A stretch of DNA of 64,000 nt from CAZCVI01 sp964502145 (GTDB lineage: Bacteria > Acidobacteriota > Aminicenantia > UBA2199). A program made the translations under genes and the position numbers. The stretch is from NCBI GenBank assembly GCA_964502145.1, contig CAZCVI010000009.1, positions 73,723-137,722 on the forward strand, in the 5' to 3' direction. The notes beneath the pieces are model-generated. The model saw only the letters and a list, made by a program, of their open reading frames with translations. It did no database searches and was not told where the DNA came from. This document shows, one piece after another, positions 1-9,189 of the stretch. Position 1 is the stretch's first letter; each line of letters opens with the position of its first letter.

Positions 1-277
1 TGTCCTCGGTAGCATGGCTGTAAATCCAGGTGTCTTTAAATAATTCCTCGAACTGGTCTTTATAATAGACATCCAAATAGGCGCTCATCATGGTGAGGAA
101 AAGGGATTTCCCGAATCGACGCGGGCGGGTAAAAAACAGGTAACTGCCCGCTTCTCGAATCGCTTTTAAATAGGATGTTTTATCCACATAATAATAACTC
201 TGGTTCCGAAATTCCCCGTAATCGGAAATCCCGTAAGGAATTTTTTTAATGTGTTCGGTATCTTTTTCGATAGTCAT
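1..277 (-). CDS. AAA-ATPase_like family protein, N-terminal part (runs off the window)
   Basis: The reverse strand reads MTIEKDTEHIKKIPYGISDY at its start, then a YYVDKT stretch and a Walker A-like FTRPRRFGKSLF segment, and continues past base 1. This is the N-terminal signature of the AAA-ATPase_like family (PF09820), whose members usually end in a PD-(D/E)XK nuclease-like domain (DUF1703). The start is supported by an AAGGAG ribosome-binding site just upstream and a consensus promoter at 301-329. Function in the family is unknown; a role in mobile-element or conflict biology is often suspected. The C-terminal part cannot be seen, so intactness is unknown. Confidence 0.8.
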   Translation of the reverse strand, partial: MTIEKDTEHIKKIPYGISDYGEFRNQSYYYVDKTSYLKAIREAGSYLFFTRPRRFGKSLFLTMMSAYLDVYYKDQFEELFKDTWIYSHATED

Positions 278-300
278 AGTTACTCCTTTTCTCAGCTACT

Positions 301-329
301 ATTATAATGGATTTCCACGAATATTTCAA
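301..329 (-). promoter_or_regulatory. Sigma-70-type promoter for the AAA-ATPase_like gene
   Basis: On the minus strand TTGAAA, exactly 17 bp, then TATAAT. It lies 24 bp upstream of the start codon of the gene at 1-277. Confidence 0.65.
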
Positions 330-406
330 ATTGACATTTTCTTTTTTCTCCAATGTTTATCATTAATCTATTAGATATAAATCCATCTGCTGTCCACTTT
401 TACTAT

Positions 407-435
407 TTTACTGGTATACAATAATAGTGTATAAT
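407..435 (+). promoter_or_regulatory. Sigma-70-type promoter for the amidohydrolase/metal importer operon
   Basis: TTTACT, 17 bp, TATAAT at 430-435, followed about 30 nt later by a CGGAGG ribosome-binding site and the start codon at 480. Confidence 0.55.
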
Positions 436-479
436 ACGAGTGATGAATCGTGTGATACTTATTTTCGGAGGTTATAAGA

Positions 480-2198
480 ATGAAACGTATTTACTGGCTG
501 ACTTTTTTTGGATTGAGTATATTGGCTATGTGTAACATGATGACCCTTGCGGTTCAACATGAAACGGCTGACCTGATATTACAAGGCGGCAAAATCGTGA
601 CGATGGATGAACAAAAACCTGCGGCTGACGCACTGGCAGTACGAAACGGATTAATACTGGCTGTGGGCACGGAAAAAGAGATGGCACCTTTTATTGGGAA
701 TGCAACCCGCGTGATTGATCTGAAAGGGGAATTGGTTATCCCTGGTTTCATCGAATCTCACGGTCATTTTGCTGCTATGGGCCGTGCTAAAATGCAATTG
801 GACCTGACAAAAGTTAAGAACTGGGACGAGGTGATCGCCATGGTGGCGGACGCAGTGAAAAAAACCAAACCGGGGGAATGGATTCTAGGCCGCGGCTGGC
901 ACCAAGAAAAATGGAACAAGGTTCCTAACCCCAATGTAGAAGGTTTACCTATCCATGACACCTTGAGCGCAATTTCACCGGAAAATCCGGTCTTGTTACC
1001 GCATGCAAGTGGCCACTCGCTCTTTGCCAACCAGAAAGCAATGGCTCTGGCTGGCGTGAATGAAACAACGCCAAACCCGGAAGGCGGGGAAATAGTTAAA
1101 GACAACACTGGTAAACCAATCGGCATATTCAAAGAAAATGCAGAATATCTTATTTATAACGTGATGCAGGAACAACAAGCGAAACGCACGGAGTTAGAGA
1201 AAAAAACTGAGATCTTAAAAGTATTGGAACTGGCAGATAAAACCTGTTTGGAAAACGGCATTACGACGTTTGAAGACGCGGGTGTTTCTTTTGCAGCAGT
1301 CGATATCTACAAGGAACTGGTGCAACAAGGAAAACTGGGGGTTCGTTTGAATGTCATGCTTAATGAACCAAATAGCGCACTGCTGCAACATATCGCGGAA
1401 TATCGGCTTATTGGTTTAGGCGATAATCACCTGACGGTTCGCGCCATTAAAAGATTAATTGACGGCGCACTGGGTTCACATGGCGCGTGGTTGCTGGAAC
1501 CCTATACCAGTTTACCTTCCAGTAGTGGACTTAATACCGAATCGATTGCAAGCATGAAAGAAACAGCCCAGATCGCGGTGGCCCACGGCTTCCAATTCTG
1601 CACCCACGCGATTGGTGACCGCGGCAATCGCGAGACACTGGATGTGTACGAAGACGCTTTCAAGAATAACCCGACTAAAAAAGACCTGCGCTGGCGCATC
1701 GAACATGCCCAACATCTTAATCCCCAAGATGTCCCCCGTTTTAGTCAATTGGGAGTGATCGCGGCCATGCAGGGCATTCATTGTACTTCCGATGGTCCAT
1801 GGGTAGCCAAACGCCTAGGTGAAACACGGGCAGCGGAAACATCCTACCTATGGCGCAAACTGATTGATTCGGGTGCTACGATCTGCAATGGCACAGATGT
1901 GCCAGTGGAAGATGTGAATCCTATCGCCTGTTTTTATGCCTCGGCGACCCGGAAAATGAATGATGGGAATATCTTTCACGGCGAACAAAAAATGACCCGT
2001 TTGGAAGCATTACGTTCCTATACGATTAATGGCGCTTTCGCCTCTTTCCAAGAAGGCGAAAAAGGTTCCCTCATTCCCGGCAAACTGGCTGATATCACGG
2101 TGCTCTCCCAGGATATGTTAACGGTGCCAGAGGAAAATATTTTAAAAACCACGGTTCTATATACCATCGTGGGCGGAAAAGTACTATATCAAAAATAA
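480..2198 (+). CDS. Amidohydrolase family protein (YtcJ-like), exported
   Basis: A 572-residue metal-dependent hydrolase of the amidohydrolase_3 family (PF07969). The N-terminus has a hydrophobic signal-like segment (residues 1-24), which suggests export. Family motifs are in order: SHGHF near residue 95 (first metal-binding His pair), HAIGDRGN in the middle, EHAQ further on, and GTDVP near the C-terminus (metal-binding Asp). Members hydrolyse C-N bonds of small amides or cyclic compounds; the substrate here cannot be told. The start has a CGGAGG site 7 nt upstream. The next gene, for a metal-binding lipoprotein, begins within 40 nt, so both are probably cotranscribed. Confidence 0.88.
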   Translation: MKRIYWLTFFGLSILAMCNMMTLAVQHETADLILQGGKIVTMDEQKPAADALAVRNGLILAVGTEKEMAPFIGNATRVIDLKGELVIPGFIESHGHFAAMGRAKMQLDLTKVKNWDEVIAMVADAVKKTKPGEWILGRGWHQEKWNKVPNPNVEGLPIHDTLSAISPENPVLLPHASGHSLFANQKAMALAGVNETTPNPEGGEIVKDNTGKPIGIFKENAEYLIYNVMQEQQAKRTELEKKTEILKVLELADKTCLENGITTFEDAGVSFAAVDIYKELVQQGKLGVRLNVMLNEPNSALLQHIAEYRLIGLGDNHLTVRAIKRLIDGALGSHGAWLLEPYTSLPSSSGLNTESIASMKETAQIAVAHGFQFCTHAIGDRGNRETLDVYEDAFKNNPTKKDLRWRIEHAQHLNPQDVPRFSQLGVIAAMQGIHCTSDGPWVAKRLGETRAAETSYLWRKLIDSGATICNGTDVPVEDVNPIACFYASATRKMNDGNIFHGEQKMTRLEALRSYTINGAFASFQEGEKGSLIPGKLADITVLSQDMLTVPEENILKTTVLYTIVGGKVLYQK

Positions 2199-2233
2199 CA
2201 GCAAAGAAAAAAATGGCAATTAGAGGCTCATAT

Positions 2234-3202
2234 ATGACTGGAAAAATAAGACAGAAAACAGGACACAAGGGAACATGGTTGATTGCTTTCCTGATGGTGG
2301 TTTTATGGATAGGGTGTAGCAGCACGCCAGAGAAAGGCGATAAAGACGCGGCGCGTAAAGATAAAATGATGGTAACGGTCAGCATCATGCCGCAGCAGTA
2401 TTTTGTACAGCGGATTGCCGGTGAGCGGGTCGTGGTTAATGTGATGGTTCCTTCTTCCCAGAGTCCTGATTCCTATGAACCCACGCCGCGGCAGATGCAG
2501 GAGTTAAATCGTTCGCAGCTTTATTTTCGCATTGGGCCATTGATTTTTGAAACCGTGTGGATCGCGGGAATGGCAGCCAACAATCCTAACTTGAAAATTA
2601 TTGACACATCGGTGGGCACACCGTTGCTGCACTATGAAGATAAAACTTACGAAACGGGTGCAGCCGGGGCAATGCCGCAGCATGAGGGTCATGAACACAC
2701 GGGTATTGACCCACATACCTGGGTTTCGCCCACCGCGGTGAAAGTACAGATCGGCCATATCAAAGATGCGTTCATTCAACTGGACCCGGTCAACCGGGAA
2801 TTGTATGAAACGAATTACACGACCTTTGCCAGGGAAATTGATGCCTTGCATAACGAGCTTACCGGTATATTTCGCGACTTTTCCAAGCGCACGTTCATGG
2901 TGTTTCATCCTGCCTGGGGTTACTTTGCCCGCGATTACAATTTGATACAATTGCCCATTGAAGTGGAGGGAAAAACGCCGGGACCAGCAACATTAAAACG
3001 GGTGATTGATATAGCCAGAAAAGAGAATATCCGGTTTATCATTGTGCAGCAACAATCGGATACGCATAATGCGGAGGCTGTAGCGGCTGATATTAACGGC
3101 AAGGTGGTTGCGTTGGACCCGCTGGAACTGAACTGGTTGGAAAATATGAAAAAAATCGCGCGCACATTCAAAGAAATATTAAACGACCCATTAAAAGAAT
3201 AA
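2234..3202 (+). CDS. Zinc/manganese ABC transporter substrate-binding lipoprotein (ZnuA-like)
   Basis: A cluster A-I metal-binding protein (PF01297) that captures Zn2+ or Mn2+ outside the inner membrane and hands it to the permease. The sequence opens with a hydrophobic segment ending in WIGCSS, a lipobox-like site. It has the family's SIMPQQYFVQRIAGERVVV start of the mature domain, a central His-rich loop (HEGHEHTGIDPH) and a metal-site region MVFHPAWGYFARDY. An in-frame upstream ATG exists at 2213, but the ATG at 2234 is preceded by AGAGG at good spacing, so I prefer it. It is followed at 15 nt by the ATPase gene. Zn versus Mn cannot be decided. Confidence 0.88.
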   Translation: MTGKIRQKTGHKGTWLIAFLMVVLWIGCSSTPEKGDKDAARKDKMMVTVSIMPQQYFVQRIAGERVVVNVMVPSSQSPDSYEPTPRQMQELNRSQLYFRIGPLIFETVWIAGMAANNPNLKIIDTSVGTPLLHYEDKTYETGAAGAMPQHEGHEHTGIDPHTWVSPTAVKVQIGHIKDAFIQLDPVNRELYETNYTTFAREIDALHNELTGIFRDFSKRTFMVFHPAWGYFARDYNLIQLPIEVEGKTPGPATLKRVIDIARKENIRFIIVQQQSDTHNAEAVAADINGKVVALDPLELNWLENMKKIARTFKEILNDPLKE

Positions 3203-3217
3203 GAGGACAAAAGATAG

Positions 3218-4042
3218 ATGTCTGAACAAAATCGTAAAATTTTAGAATTGCAACATATCACTGCGGGTTACCGTGACCAGATCGTGCTGGAAGACGTCAG
3301 TCTTATCGTAAAGGAAACGGATTTTATCGGGGTCATTGGGGCCAATGGATGTGGGAAGACGACGCTTTTAAAAGTAATATTGGGCTTGAACCAGCCAATG
3401 AAAGGGAGCATGTCTTTTGATTTTGAAGGGAATGGCAATAACAAGCCCAGCTATTATGTCGGTTATTTACCACAGGTGGCGGTGTTTGATCGGAAGTTCC
3501 CTATGACTGTGAATGATGTTGTGCTTTCCGGTTTGAGTGCCAAGGTCGGGTTATTCAAGCGTTTTTCCAGGGAAGATAAGTCCCGCGCCCATCAGGTCAT
3601 GGAACAGATGGGCATTTTGCACATGAAAAAGAAAGTGATTGGCGAGTTATCCGGTGGGCAGATGCAGCGGGTATTTTTAGCGCGGGCGTTGATCAATTCG
3701 CCCCGGTTGTTGTTATTGGATGAGCCCAACACCTTCGTGGATAAAAGTTTTGAACAGAGTTTTTTTGATGTTTTAAAAGAGTTGAACAAGGAGATTGCCA
3801 TTATTTTAGTGTCCCATGATCTTGGTATGATCTCTTCTTATGTCAAAACGATTGCCTGTGTGAACCGTTCGGTTTATCTTCATGAATCCAATGAAGTCAC
3901 GCAGGAGTTATTGGACAATTACAAGTGTCCGATTGATTTGATCACCCATGGCCAGTTGCCGCACCGGGTATTAAAAGCCCATGTGCATGGCAGTGCCGAT
4001 GTGTGTCATTGTTTACTACAGCGTTTGCAGGATGGAAAATGA
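3218..4042 (+). CDS. Metal ABC transporter ATP-binding protein (ZnuC-like)
   Basis: The 274-residue nucleotide-binding subunit of the importer. Visible motifs are Walker A GANGCGKTT, signature LSGGQMQR, Walker B LLLLDEPN and the switch His in VSHDLG. It powers transport through the permease encoded directly downstream, whose start overlaps this stop by 4 nt. Its C-terminal 30 residues are His/Cys-rich (HRVLKAHVHGSADVCHC), which could bind the transported metal; this is inference. Confidence 0.92.
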   Translation: MSEQNRKILELQHITAGYRDQIVLEDVSLIVKETDFIGVIGANGCGKTTLLKVILGLNQPMKGSMSFDFEGNGNNKPSYYVGYLPQVAVFDRKFPMTVNDVVLSGLSAKVGLFKRFSREDKSRAHQVMEQMGILHMKKKVIGELSGGQMQRVFLARALINSPRLLLLDEPNTFVDKSFEQSFFDVLKELNKEIAIILVSHDLGMISSYVKTIACVNRSVYLHESNEVTQELLDNYKCPIDLITHGQLPHRVLKAHVHGSADVCHCLLQRLQDGK

Positions 4043-4875
4043 TTGAATTATTTAAGTACCAGTTTTTTATCAATGCGCTTATTGCCGCTTTATTAACCAG
4101 TATTACCTGTGGGTTTATTGGCACCTATATTGTTTCCCGGCGGATTGTATTTATTAGTGGCGGGATTAGTCACGCCTCGTTTGGTGGTGTGGGTATCGGG
4201 TATTATTTAGGTATTAATCCCATTCTTGGTGCCGCTGTATTTTCCGTGGTATCTGCTATTGGTATCGAAGTCTTTGCCCGTAAAGCCGAAGTGCGGCGGG
4301 ATTCTTTGATTGGTATCATGTGGTCATTTGGTATGGCTGTCGGGATGATTTTTATTTCTATTACTCCCGGTTATTCAGCCAATTTGATGACTTATTTGTT
4401 TGGTAATATACTTACCGTGACCGCTTTTGATCTTGTTCTCATGCTCGCGTTGGCTGTGTTGGTCGTGTGTTTCTTTTTCCTTTTATTCAAGGAGATATTG
4501 TATGTTTCCTTTGACGAGGATTATTCCCGCACCCAGGGGATTCCCGTTAGTTTTATTAATTTCGCGCTCATTAGTTTAGTCGCATTGACCATAGTCATCA
4601 ATATCCGGGTCGTGGGCATCATTTTAGTAATGTCTTTATTAACCATCCCGCAGGCTACAGCCAGTTTGATTTCCAATAATTTCAGACATTTGATTTTCTT
4701 TTCCATTGGGTTTGGGTTATTGTCGTCTGTGTCTGGGTTGTTCTTGTCTTATCAATTTAACATTCCTTCCGGTGCGGCCATCATCTTTTTTTCCATCATC
4801 ATCTTCTTCATCGTCAGAACAATCGTCGCCCTGCGCACCCGCATGAGCTTGCACAAACAACTGGATAAAGCGTAG
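4039..4875 (+). CDS. Metal ABC transporter permease (ZnuB/ABC-3 family)
   Basis: An integral membrane protein of the ABC-3 family (PF00950) with about eight hydrophobic segments, which forms the channel for Zn2+ or Mn2+ import. The segment RRIVFISGGISHASFGGVGI is the family's cytoplasmic coupling region. The start is placed at 4039, where ATG overlaps the ATPase gene's TGA (ATGA) and a GGATGGA site precedes it; a longer reading from 4003 would overlap more and lacks support. It completes a substrate-binding/ATPase/permease operon. Confidence 0.9.
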   Translation: MIELFKYQFFINALIAALLTSITCGFIGTYIVSRRIVFISGGISHASFGGVGIGYYLGINPILGAAVFSVVSAIGIEVFARKAEVRRDSLIGIMWSFGMAVGMIFISITPGYSANLMTYLFGNILTVTAFDLVLMLALAVLVVCFFFLLFKEILYVSFDEDYSRTQGIPVSFINFALISLVALTIVINIRVVGIILVMSLLTIPQATASLISNNFRHLIFFSIGFGLLSSVSGLFLSYQFNIPSGAAIIFFSIIIFFIVRTIVALRTRMSLHKQLDKA

Positions 4876-4894
4876 TGTAGGAATCCTTGGAGAA

Positions 4895-4919
4895 GGTGAA
4901 TTCACTGGACTATCTGGAC
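4895..4919. repeat. Short 9-bp-period TGGAC repeat, single arm
   Basis: Reads GGTGAATTCACTGGACTATC followed by another TGGAC nine bases on. It matches the end motif (GGTGAATTCA) and the TGGAC unit of the larger elements at 10661 and 36081, so it looks like a truncated copy. Confidence 0.5.
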
Positions 4920-4956
4920 AAACTCTTACCAATTAAATAGGATATTTAAAAAACCA

Positions 4957-4965
4957 TGGTATAAT
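4957..4965 (+). promoter_or_regulatory. Extended -10 promoter for the AlbA_2/ParA pair
   Basis: TGGTATAAT, an extended -10 box, lies 21 nt before the start codon at 4986; no clear -35 is visible. The same nonamer occurs upstream of the TIR operon and of the membrane-protein gene at 47379. Confidence 0.5.
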
Positions 4966-4985
4966 ATAATGGCAGGTAAATAAAG

Positions 4986-6203
4986 ATGACGCAATTTATA
5001 AATTATACAGACGACCAGCTAAAGTCGCTATTAGATGATCTCGAAGCAGACAATGCGGAGCGTAAAGAGAGTTGGAGCGACGATGCCAAGGACAAAGGCC
5101 GACAGGCGGTGTGTGCTTTTGCCAATGATCTTCCCAATTACCAAAAACCGGGAGTCCTTTTTGTAGGTGCCAAGGATGATGGCACTCCTTCAGGTTTAGA
5201 GATCAGCGATAAATTATTACAGACTTTGGCGGATATCAAAACCGACGGACAGACTTTACCACCACCCACTATTATCGTTCAAAAACGGAAACTAAAAAAC
5301 AAGGACATGGCCGTGGTGTTTGTGCTACCTGCTGATACTCCACCCGTTCGTTACAAGGGTAGAGTCTGGATTCGCACAGGTCCCAGGCGTGGCATTGCTA
5401 CCGCACAGGATGAGCGTATTTTAAATGAAAAGAGACGATTTAAGGATAAATATTTCGATAGTGCGACAGTGCCAGGAACATCCCTCTATGACCTGAACCG
5501 CTTGCAATTCGAACAGGAATTTCTCCCCAATGCTTTTGCAGTGGATATTTTGGAAGCAAACCAACGCTCTTACGAGGAACGACTGGCATCACTTAAAATG
5601 ATTGAATCTGTGGATAATCCCATACCTACGATATTGGGTTTATTGGTAATCGGGAATAGACCACGTGATTTTCTTCCAAGTGCATATGTGCAATTTTTAA
5701 GAATTAATGGCGTGGGATTGGCTGACCCGATCGTCGATTCTGAAGAGATTGATGGAACAATAGGGCAAATCATCAGGAAGCTTGACGAAAAAATGACCTC
5801 ACATAATCGTATTGCCGTGGACATCACTTCCGCCTCCCTGGAACGAAGAAATGCAGACTATCCACTCGTTGCCCTGCAACAACTGACACGAAACGCCTTA
5901 ATGCATCGTACCTTTGAGGGCACAAATGCTCCAGTCAGGGTATATTGGTTTAATGACCGCATCGAAATATTCAATCCCGGTGGCCCATACGGAGAAGTAA
6001 CGGCTGAAAATTTTGGGCACCCGGGAATAACCGACTATCGCAATCGAAACTTGGCCGACGCCATGAAAGTATCCGGTTTTGTGCAACGATTTGGCGTGGG
6101 TATTTCTATCGCTAATAGAGAGCTGGAGAAGAACGGTAATCCCCCCTTCAGTTTCGATATTCAACCAACGGTTATTCTTATTACTGTAAGGAAGTCAAAA
6201 TGA
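4986..6203 (+). CDS. AlbA_2 (Schlafen-type) domain protein with C-terminal GHKL ATPase-like domain
   Basis: A 405-residue protein. Residues about 20-150 resemble the AlbA_2 domain (PF04326), seen in NERKESW, GGVLFV-like VLFVGAKDDGTPSGLE and RTGPRRGIAT. The C-terminal half has a HATPase_c_4-like N-box (QQLTRNALMHR) and the NPGGPYGEV stretch (PF13749). Proteins of this build are annotated as RecG-like or transcriptional regulators and are common on mobile or defence islands. The stop overlaps the start of the ParA-type ATPase gene by 4 nt, implying coupled translation and a shared task. Actual activity is unknown. Confidence 0.82.
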   Translation: MTQFINYTDDQLKSLLDDLEADNAERKESWSDDAKDKGRQAVCAFANDLPNYQKPGVLFVGAKDDGTPSGLEISDKLLQTLADIKTDGQTLPPPTIIVQKRKLKNKDMAVVFVLPADTPPVRYKGRVWIRTGPRRGIATAQDERILNEKRRFKDKYFDSATVPGTSLYDLNRLQFEQEFLPNAFAVDILEANQRSYEERLASLKMIESVDNPIPTILGLLVIGNRPRDFLPSAYVQFLRINGVGLADPIVDSEEIDGTIGQIIRKLDEKMTSHNRIAVDITSASLERRNADYPLVALQQLTRNALMHRTFEGTNAPVRVYWFNDRIEIFNPGGPYGEVTAENFGHPGITDYRNRNLADAMKVSGFVQRFGVGISIANRELEKNGNPPFSFDIQPTVILITVRKSK

Positions 6204-7198
6204 GTATCCCAGTTCTGACCTTTTTTAATAATAAAGGTGGTGTTGGAAAAACATCACTCATATACCATTTAACATACATGTTTGCTGAACTGGGTAAACG
6301 AGTATTAGCCGTGGATCTAGATTCACAAGCCAACCTAACGGCTGCTTTTCTTGATGAAGAAGAGTTGGAAGCACTCTGGGAGGGAAATGAACCAGATTCC
6401 ACTATATCTAAAATTATCTCGCCACTGACCGGTGTCGGGGATATCCTAGAACCAAAACCCAGACATATTACGCATCATATTTATTTAATCCCAGGCGATG
6501 TAGCCTTGTCTGGATTTGAAGAAACTTTAGCTGGCGAATGGCCGAATAGTATGGGGGATACCCTGCTATACCGTCCATTCAGAATTCTTACCGCTTTTTG
6601 GCAAGTGATGCAATTAGGCGCAAAAAAAATAAATGCAGATATTATATTGGTTGATATTGGTCCCTATCTCGGTGCGATTAACAGGTCAGTTTTGATTGCT
6701 ACCGATTACGTTATTATTCCACTGGGTACCGACCTTTTTTCGATTGAGGGGTTGAAAAATCTTGGTCCAATATTACGGAGTTGGCGTAACTTGTGGAAAA
6801 AGAGGTTGGACAACTGGGTTAAGCCTGAATTTATTCTACCACAGGGCAAAATGTCGCCTATTGGCTATGTATGCCAACAACATGGTGTTCGGTTAAGCCG
6901 CCCAGTTAAAGCCTATGACAAATGGATAAACAAAATTCCCGATGTGTATCGTGAAAGCATTCTTGGAGAAAGTCCAAACGGGATGACACCTGCCGAAGAC
7001 CCTCTCTGCTTAGCCACTATCAAACATTTCCGTAGTCTTATCCCAATGGCCCAAGAACAACGGAAACCAGTGTTTAAATTGACTCAAGCTGATGGCGCTA
7101 TTGGCAGCCATGCACAATCTGTTAATAATGCTTATTCAGATTTCAAAATCCTGGCCAAAAAAATCGCGGACATCATTCATTTGGAAGGCTGCCAGTAA
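6200..7198 (+). CDS. ParA/Soj-type AAA_31 ATPase
   Basis: A 332-residue deviant-Walker P-loop ATPase. The N-terminus carries FFNNKGGVGKTSLIYHL (deviant Walker A), LAVDLDSQANLT (Walker A prime) and IILVDIGPYLGAINRS (Walker B). Typical ParA proteins move DNA or protein cargo, but no ParB or parS candidate is adjacent. Its partner is instead the AlbA_2/GHKL protein, whose gene overlaps by 4 nt. The middle section (about residues 195-260, Trp- and Lys-rich) is longer than in plain Soj proteins. A role as regulator or sensor in a two-gene accessory system is inference. Confidence 0.85.
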   Translation: MSIPVLTFFNNKGGVGKTSLIYHLTYMFAELGKRVLAVDLDSQANLTAAFLDEEELEALWEGNEPDSTISKIISPLTGVGDILEPKPRHITHHIYLIPGDVALSGFEETLAGEWPNSMGDTLLYRPFRILTAFWQVMQLGAKKINADIILVDIGPYLGAINRSVLIATDYVIIPLGTDLFSIEGLKNLGPILRSWRNLWKKRLDNWVKPEFILPQGKMSPIGYVCQQHGVRLSRPVKAYDKWINKIPDVYRESILGESPNGMTPAEDPLCLATIKHFRSLIPMAQEQRKPVFKLTQADGAIGSHAQSVNNAYSDFKILAKKIADIIHLEGCQ

Positions 7199-7362
7199 TG
7201 GTAATTGGCGGTGGATTTAGGACTAAGAGAGTCCTTGATACAACGCTTATTTCCCGATTTTATTATTAATTTGATAATTACTGCCGCATTGCTTGCATTA
7301 TTGCTGCAATTGATTTACAATTCTACTATGAATAGGATAACGTTTGCCGCTAGGAGTCTTCA

Positions 7363-9111
7363 ATGAGTTGGGCCAAAACATTTCAAATCAAAACTAATGG
7401 AACGGTCTTGGGCGTCATCGCCGAGTCAGACACTTGGTTCATCCGACAAGATAAAGAGTTACTCGCGTATAACCCCGATGAGAACCGCGTGGTCTGGCGT
7501 CTACAAATGCAAAGAGATAGTTTGCAAATGGATAAAACCCTGTTACGAACAGATGATCTCTTGATTGCCACCCTACACGCCGACCAAAAAACTGACCGGG
7601 CTTGGCTCTTTGCCGTGGACTCGGAATCCGGTCACATGGTTTGGTCCCAACGGGTAGCTGAACAATCCCTGCAAGGAAATGGCAATATCCTGGGCGAAAA
7701 CCACTGGCATATCCTCTTTACCCAGATAAAAGACCACCACGCCGACCTGCTCCTGCTGGACAAATCAAACGGTGAAATTATTAAATCTCTCCCCCTGTCG
7801 CAAATTCCTAAAGGAAGCGCCTATACAGAACACTATTATTATTATCATTCCTTGCACGATGCCCTGCGCCGCGTTGATCTGGAAAGCGGCGAAGAGTCCA
7901 TGATACTGGTTGAAAAAACCGCTGGACTCGCCCTGGTTTATGACCAACTCCTATGTATTTCTGGCAATGCCCTCTTCTCCTTGGACGCATCATCCAGCCA
8001 AATCATAGGGGAAATTGATCTAAATGGAAAAAAAGCCAAAAAAATTATTCCTTTTGATAACAAAGATCACGTCCTGGTTTTTTTTGAAGGACCCCGTTCT
8101 TCTGTAGCCCTGTATGATTTCAAAAGAAACCAGCCTATATGGGAGACAACCGTGCCCCTCCATTCAACTGCCTTTTGGACCGGACACGAAGTGATCGTAA
8201 AGGACCAGACATGCAAACGAAATTTTTCCATTGACGGCCAAAGCGGGGCAGTTAGCCCGATCACCACCCATTCTTTTGCCAAACTGGCCTATTTTAGCAA
8301 TGGCAAGTGGTTTGATTACGCCTTTCACAATCTCGCCGTGTATGAATGGACAGATTTGGAAGCGCCGGAAATAGATATGCCCGATCCCGATGAAAGCGAA
8401 ACCGAAGTGATGAATATCGAAGATTTTATCCCCGGTTTCTTGGGCCATGAGGATGAACAAAAAGACCACTTGCTACGAGTACACAATCAAACCCTGGTAG
8501 ATGGCAATTTTGAATTGTTGTTCCAAGAGATCGCCAGATGTTTCCATATTCCCGTGGTTCATGACAAGGTGAAAAAATACCTGGTGGATACCTGCAACAT
8601 AGAATACATTGACGGGCCATTGAGTCTTGAAGGCGCCAAAAAGAGTATTGGTCAATTCGGCAGTTACAAAAAGTTATTCGGTTTTGGACCCGAGGAAAAA
8701 TTATATCCCGCCTTGCAAGTCGGTTCAGGTCGTAGCAATGCGTTTCTTCTGGCCCTGGAAAGCGGGAATATTATTTCTGGTCACCAGAGTGTCCTGTATG
8801 GCGAATATGCCAGTGAAGAGTGGGAACTCGCTGGAAAGGAATTGGTCAGTTTTAATCAACAGTTGGAAGAGAAGTACAGTTGTTTTGATATCCAGCAACT
8901 CATCGCCTTCCAAGCGTCGTTCGAAGACTATAAAGACCATTATGATATCCCCCTGGAAGAATTGTACCGCCAAGCTGGCTGTACTCTGACCCATTCCTAC
9001 CCACAGCTCTTACGCAACCTCAATGCCGAGCCCATGGAATTCCTCACTGGCTACATGGATGAAGCAGAAACGGAAGCCATGATCAAGAGCTTCTTTCAAC
9101 CCGAAGAGTAA
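7363..9111 (+). CDS. PQQ-like beta-propeller protein of unknown function
   Basis: A 582-residue protein with no signal peptide. The first about 350 residues repeat a PQQ/WD-like blade pattern (for example LFAVDSESGHMVWSQRV and LLLLDKSNGEIIKSL), giving a beta-propeller. An acidic linker (about 350-375) leads to a C-terminal alpha/beta region of about 200 residues that I do not recognise. It follows the AlbA_2/ParA pair by 164 nt with no terminator between, so it may belong to the same unit. The propeller suggests a binding scaffold; a PQQ-dependent enzyme is unlikely because it would normally be exported. Confidence 0.7.
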   Translation: MSWAKTFQIKTNGTVLGVIAESDTWFIRQDKELLAYNPDENRVVWRLQMQRDSLQMDKTLLRTDDLLIATLHADQKTDRAWLFAVDSESGHMVWSQRVAEQSLQGNGNILGENHWHILFTQIKDHHADLLLLDKSNGEIIKSLPLSQIPKGSAYTEHYYYYHSLHDALRRVDLESGEESMILVEKTAGLALVYDQLLCISGNALFSLDASSSQIIGEIDLNGKKAKKIIPFDNKDHVLVFFEGPRSSVALYDFKRNQPIWETTVPLHSTAFWTGHEVIVKDQTCKRNFSIDGQSGAVSPITTHSFAKLAYFSNGKWFDYAFHNLAVYEWTDLEAPEIDMPDPDESETEVMNIEDFIPGFLGHEDEQKDHLLRVHNQTLVDGNFELLFQEIARCFHIPVVHDKVKKYLVDTCNIEYIDGPLSLEGAKKSIGQFGSYKKLFGFGPEEKLYPALQVGSGRSNAFLLALESGNIISGHQSVLYGEYASEEWELAGKELVSFNQQLEEKYSCFDIQQLIAFQASFEDYKDHYDIPLEELYRQAGCTLTHSYPQLLRNLNAEPMEFLTGYMDEAETEAMIKSFFQPEE

Positions 9112-9166
9112 AAGATCACGTAAAGCTGACGTCCAGATTATAAATGTCCTACCCGCTTAACTTCCT

Positions 9167-9189
9167 GGCGGCTTAACTGCCTTTTTTTT
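9167..9189 (+). terminator. Rho-independent terminator after the beta-propeller gene
   Basis: A 5-bp stem (GGCGG/CTGCC with one G-U pair) and a CTTAA loop, followed by eight T residues. It sits between the converging propeller gene and rho. Confidence 0.5.

Noticed and set aside
6200..7198. Plasmid or chromosome partition locus
   Set aside because: ParA-type ATPase is present but there is no ParB gene or parS repeat nearby, and its coupled partner is an AlbA_2 protein.
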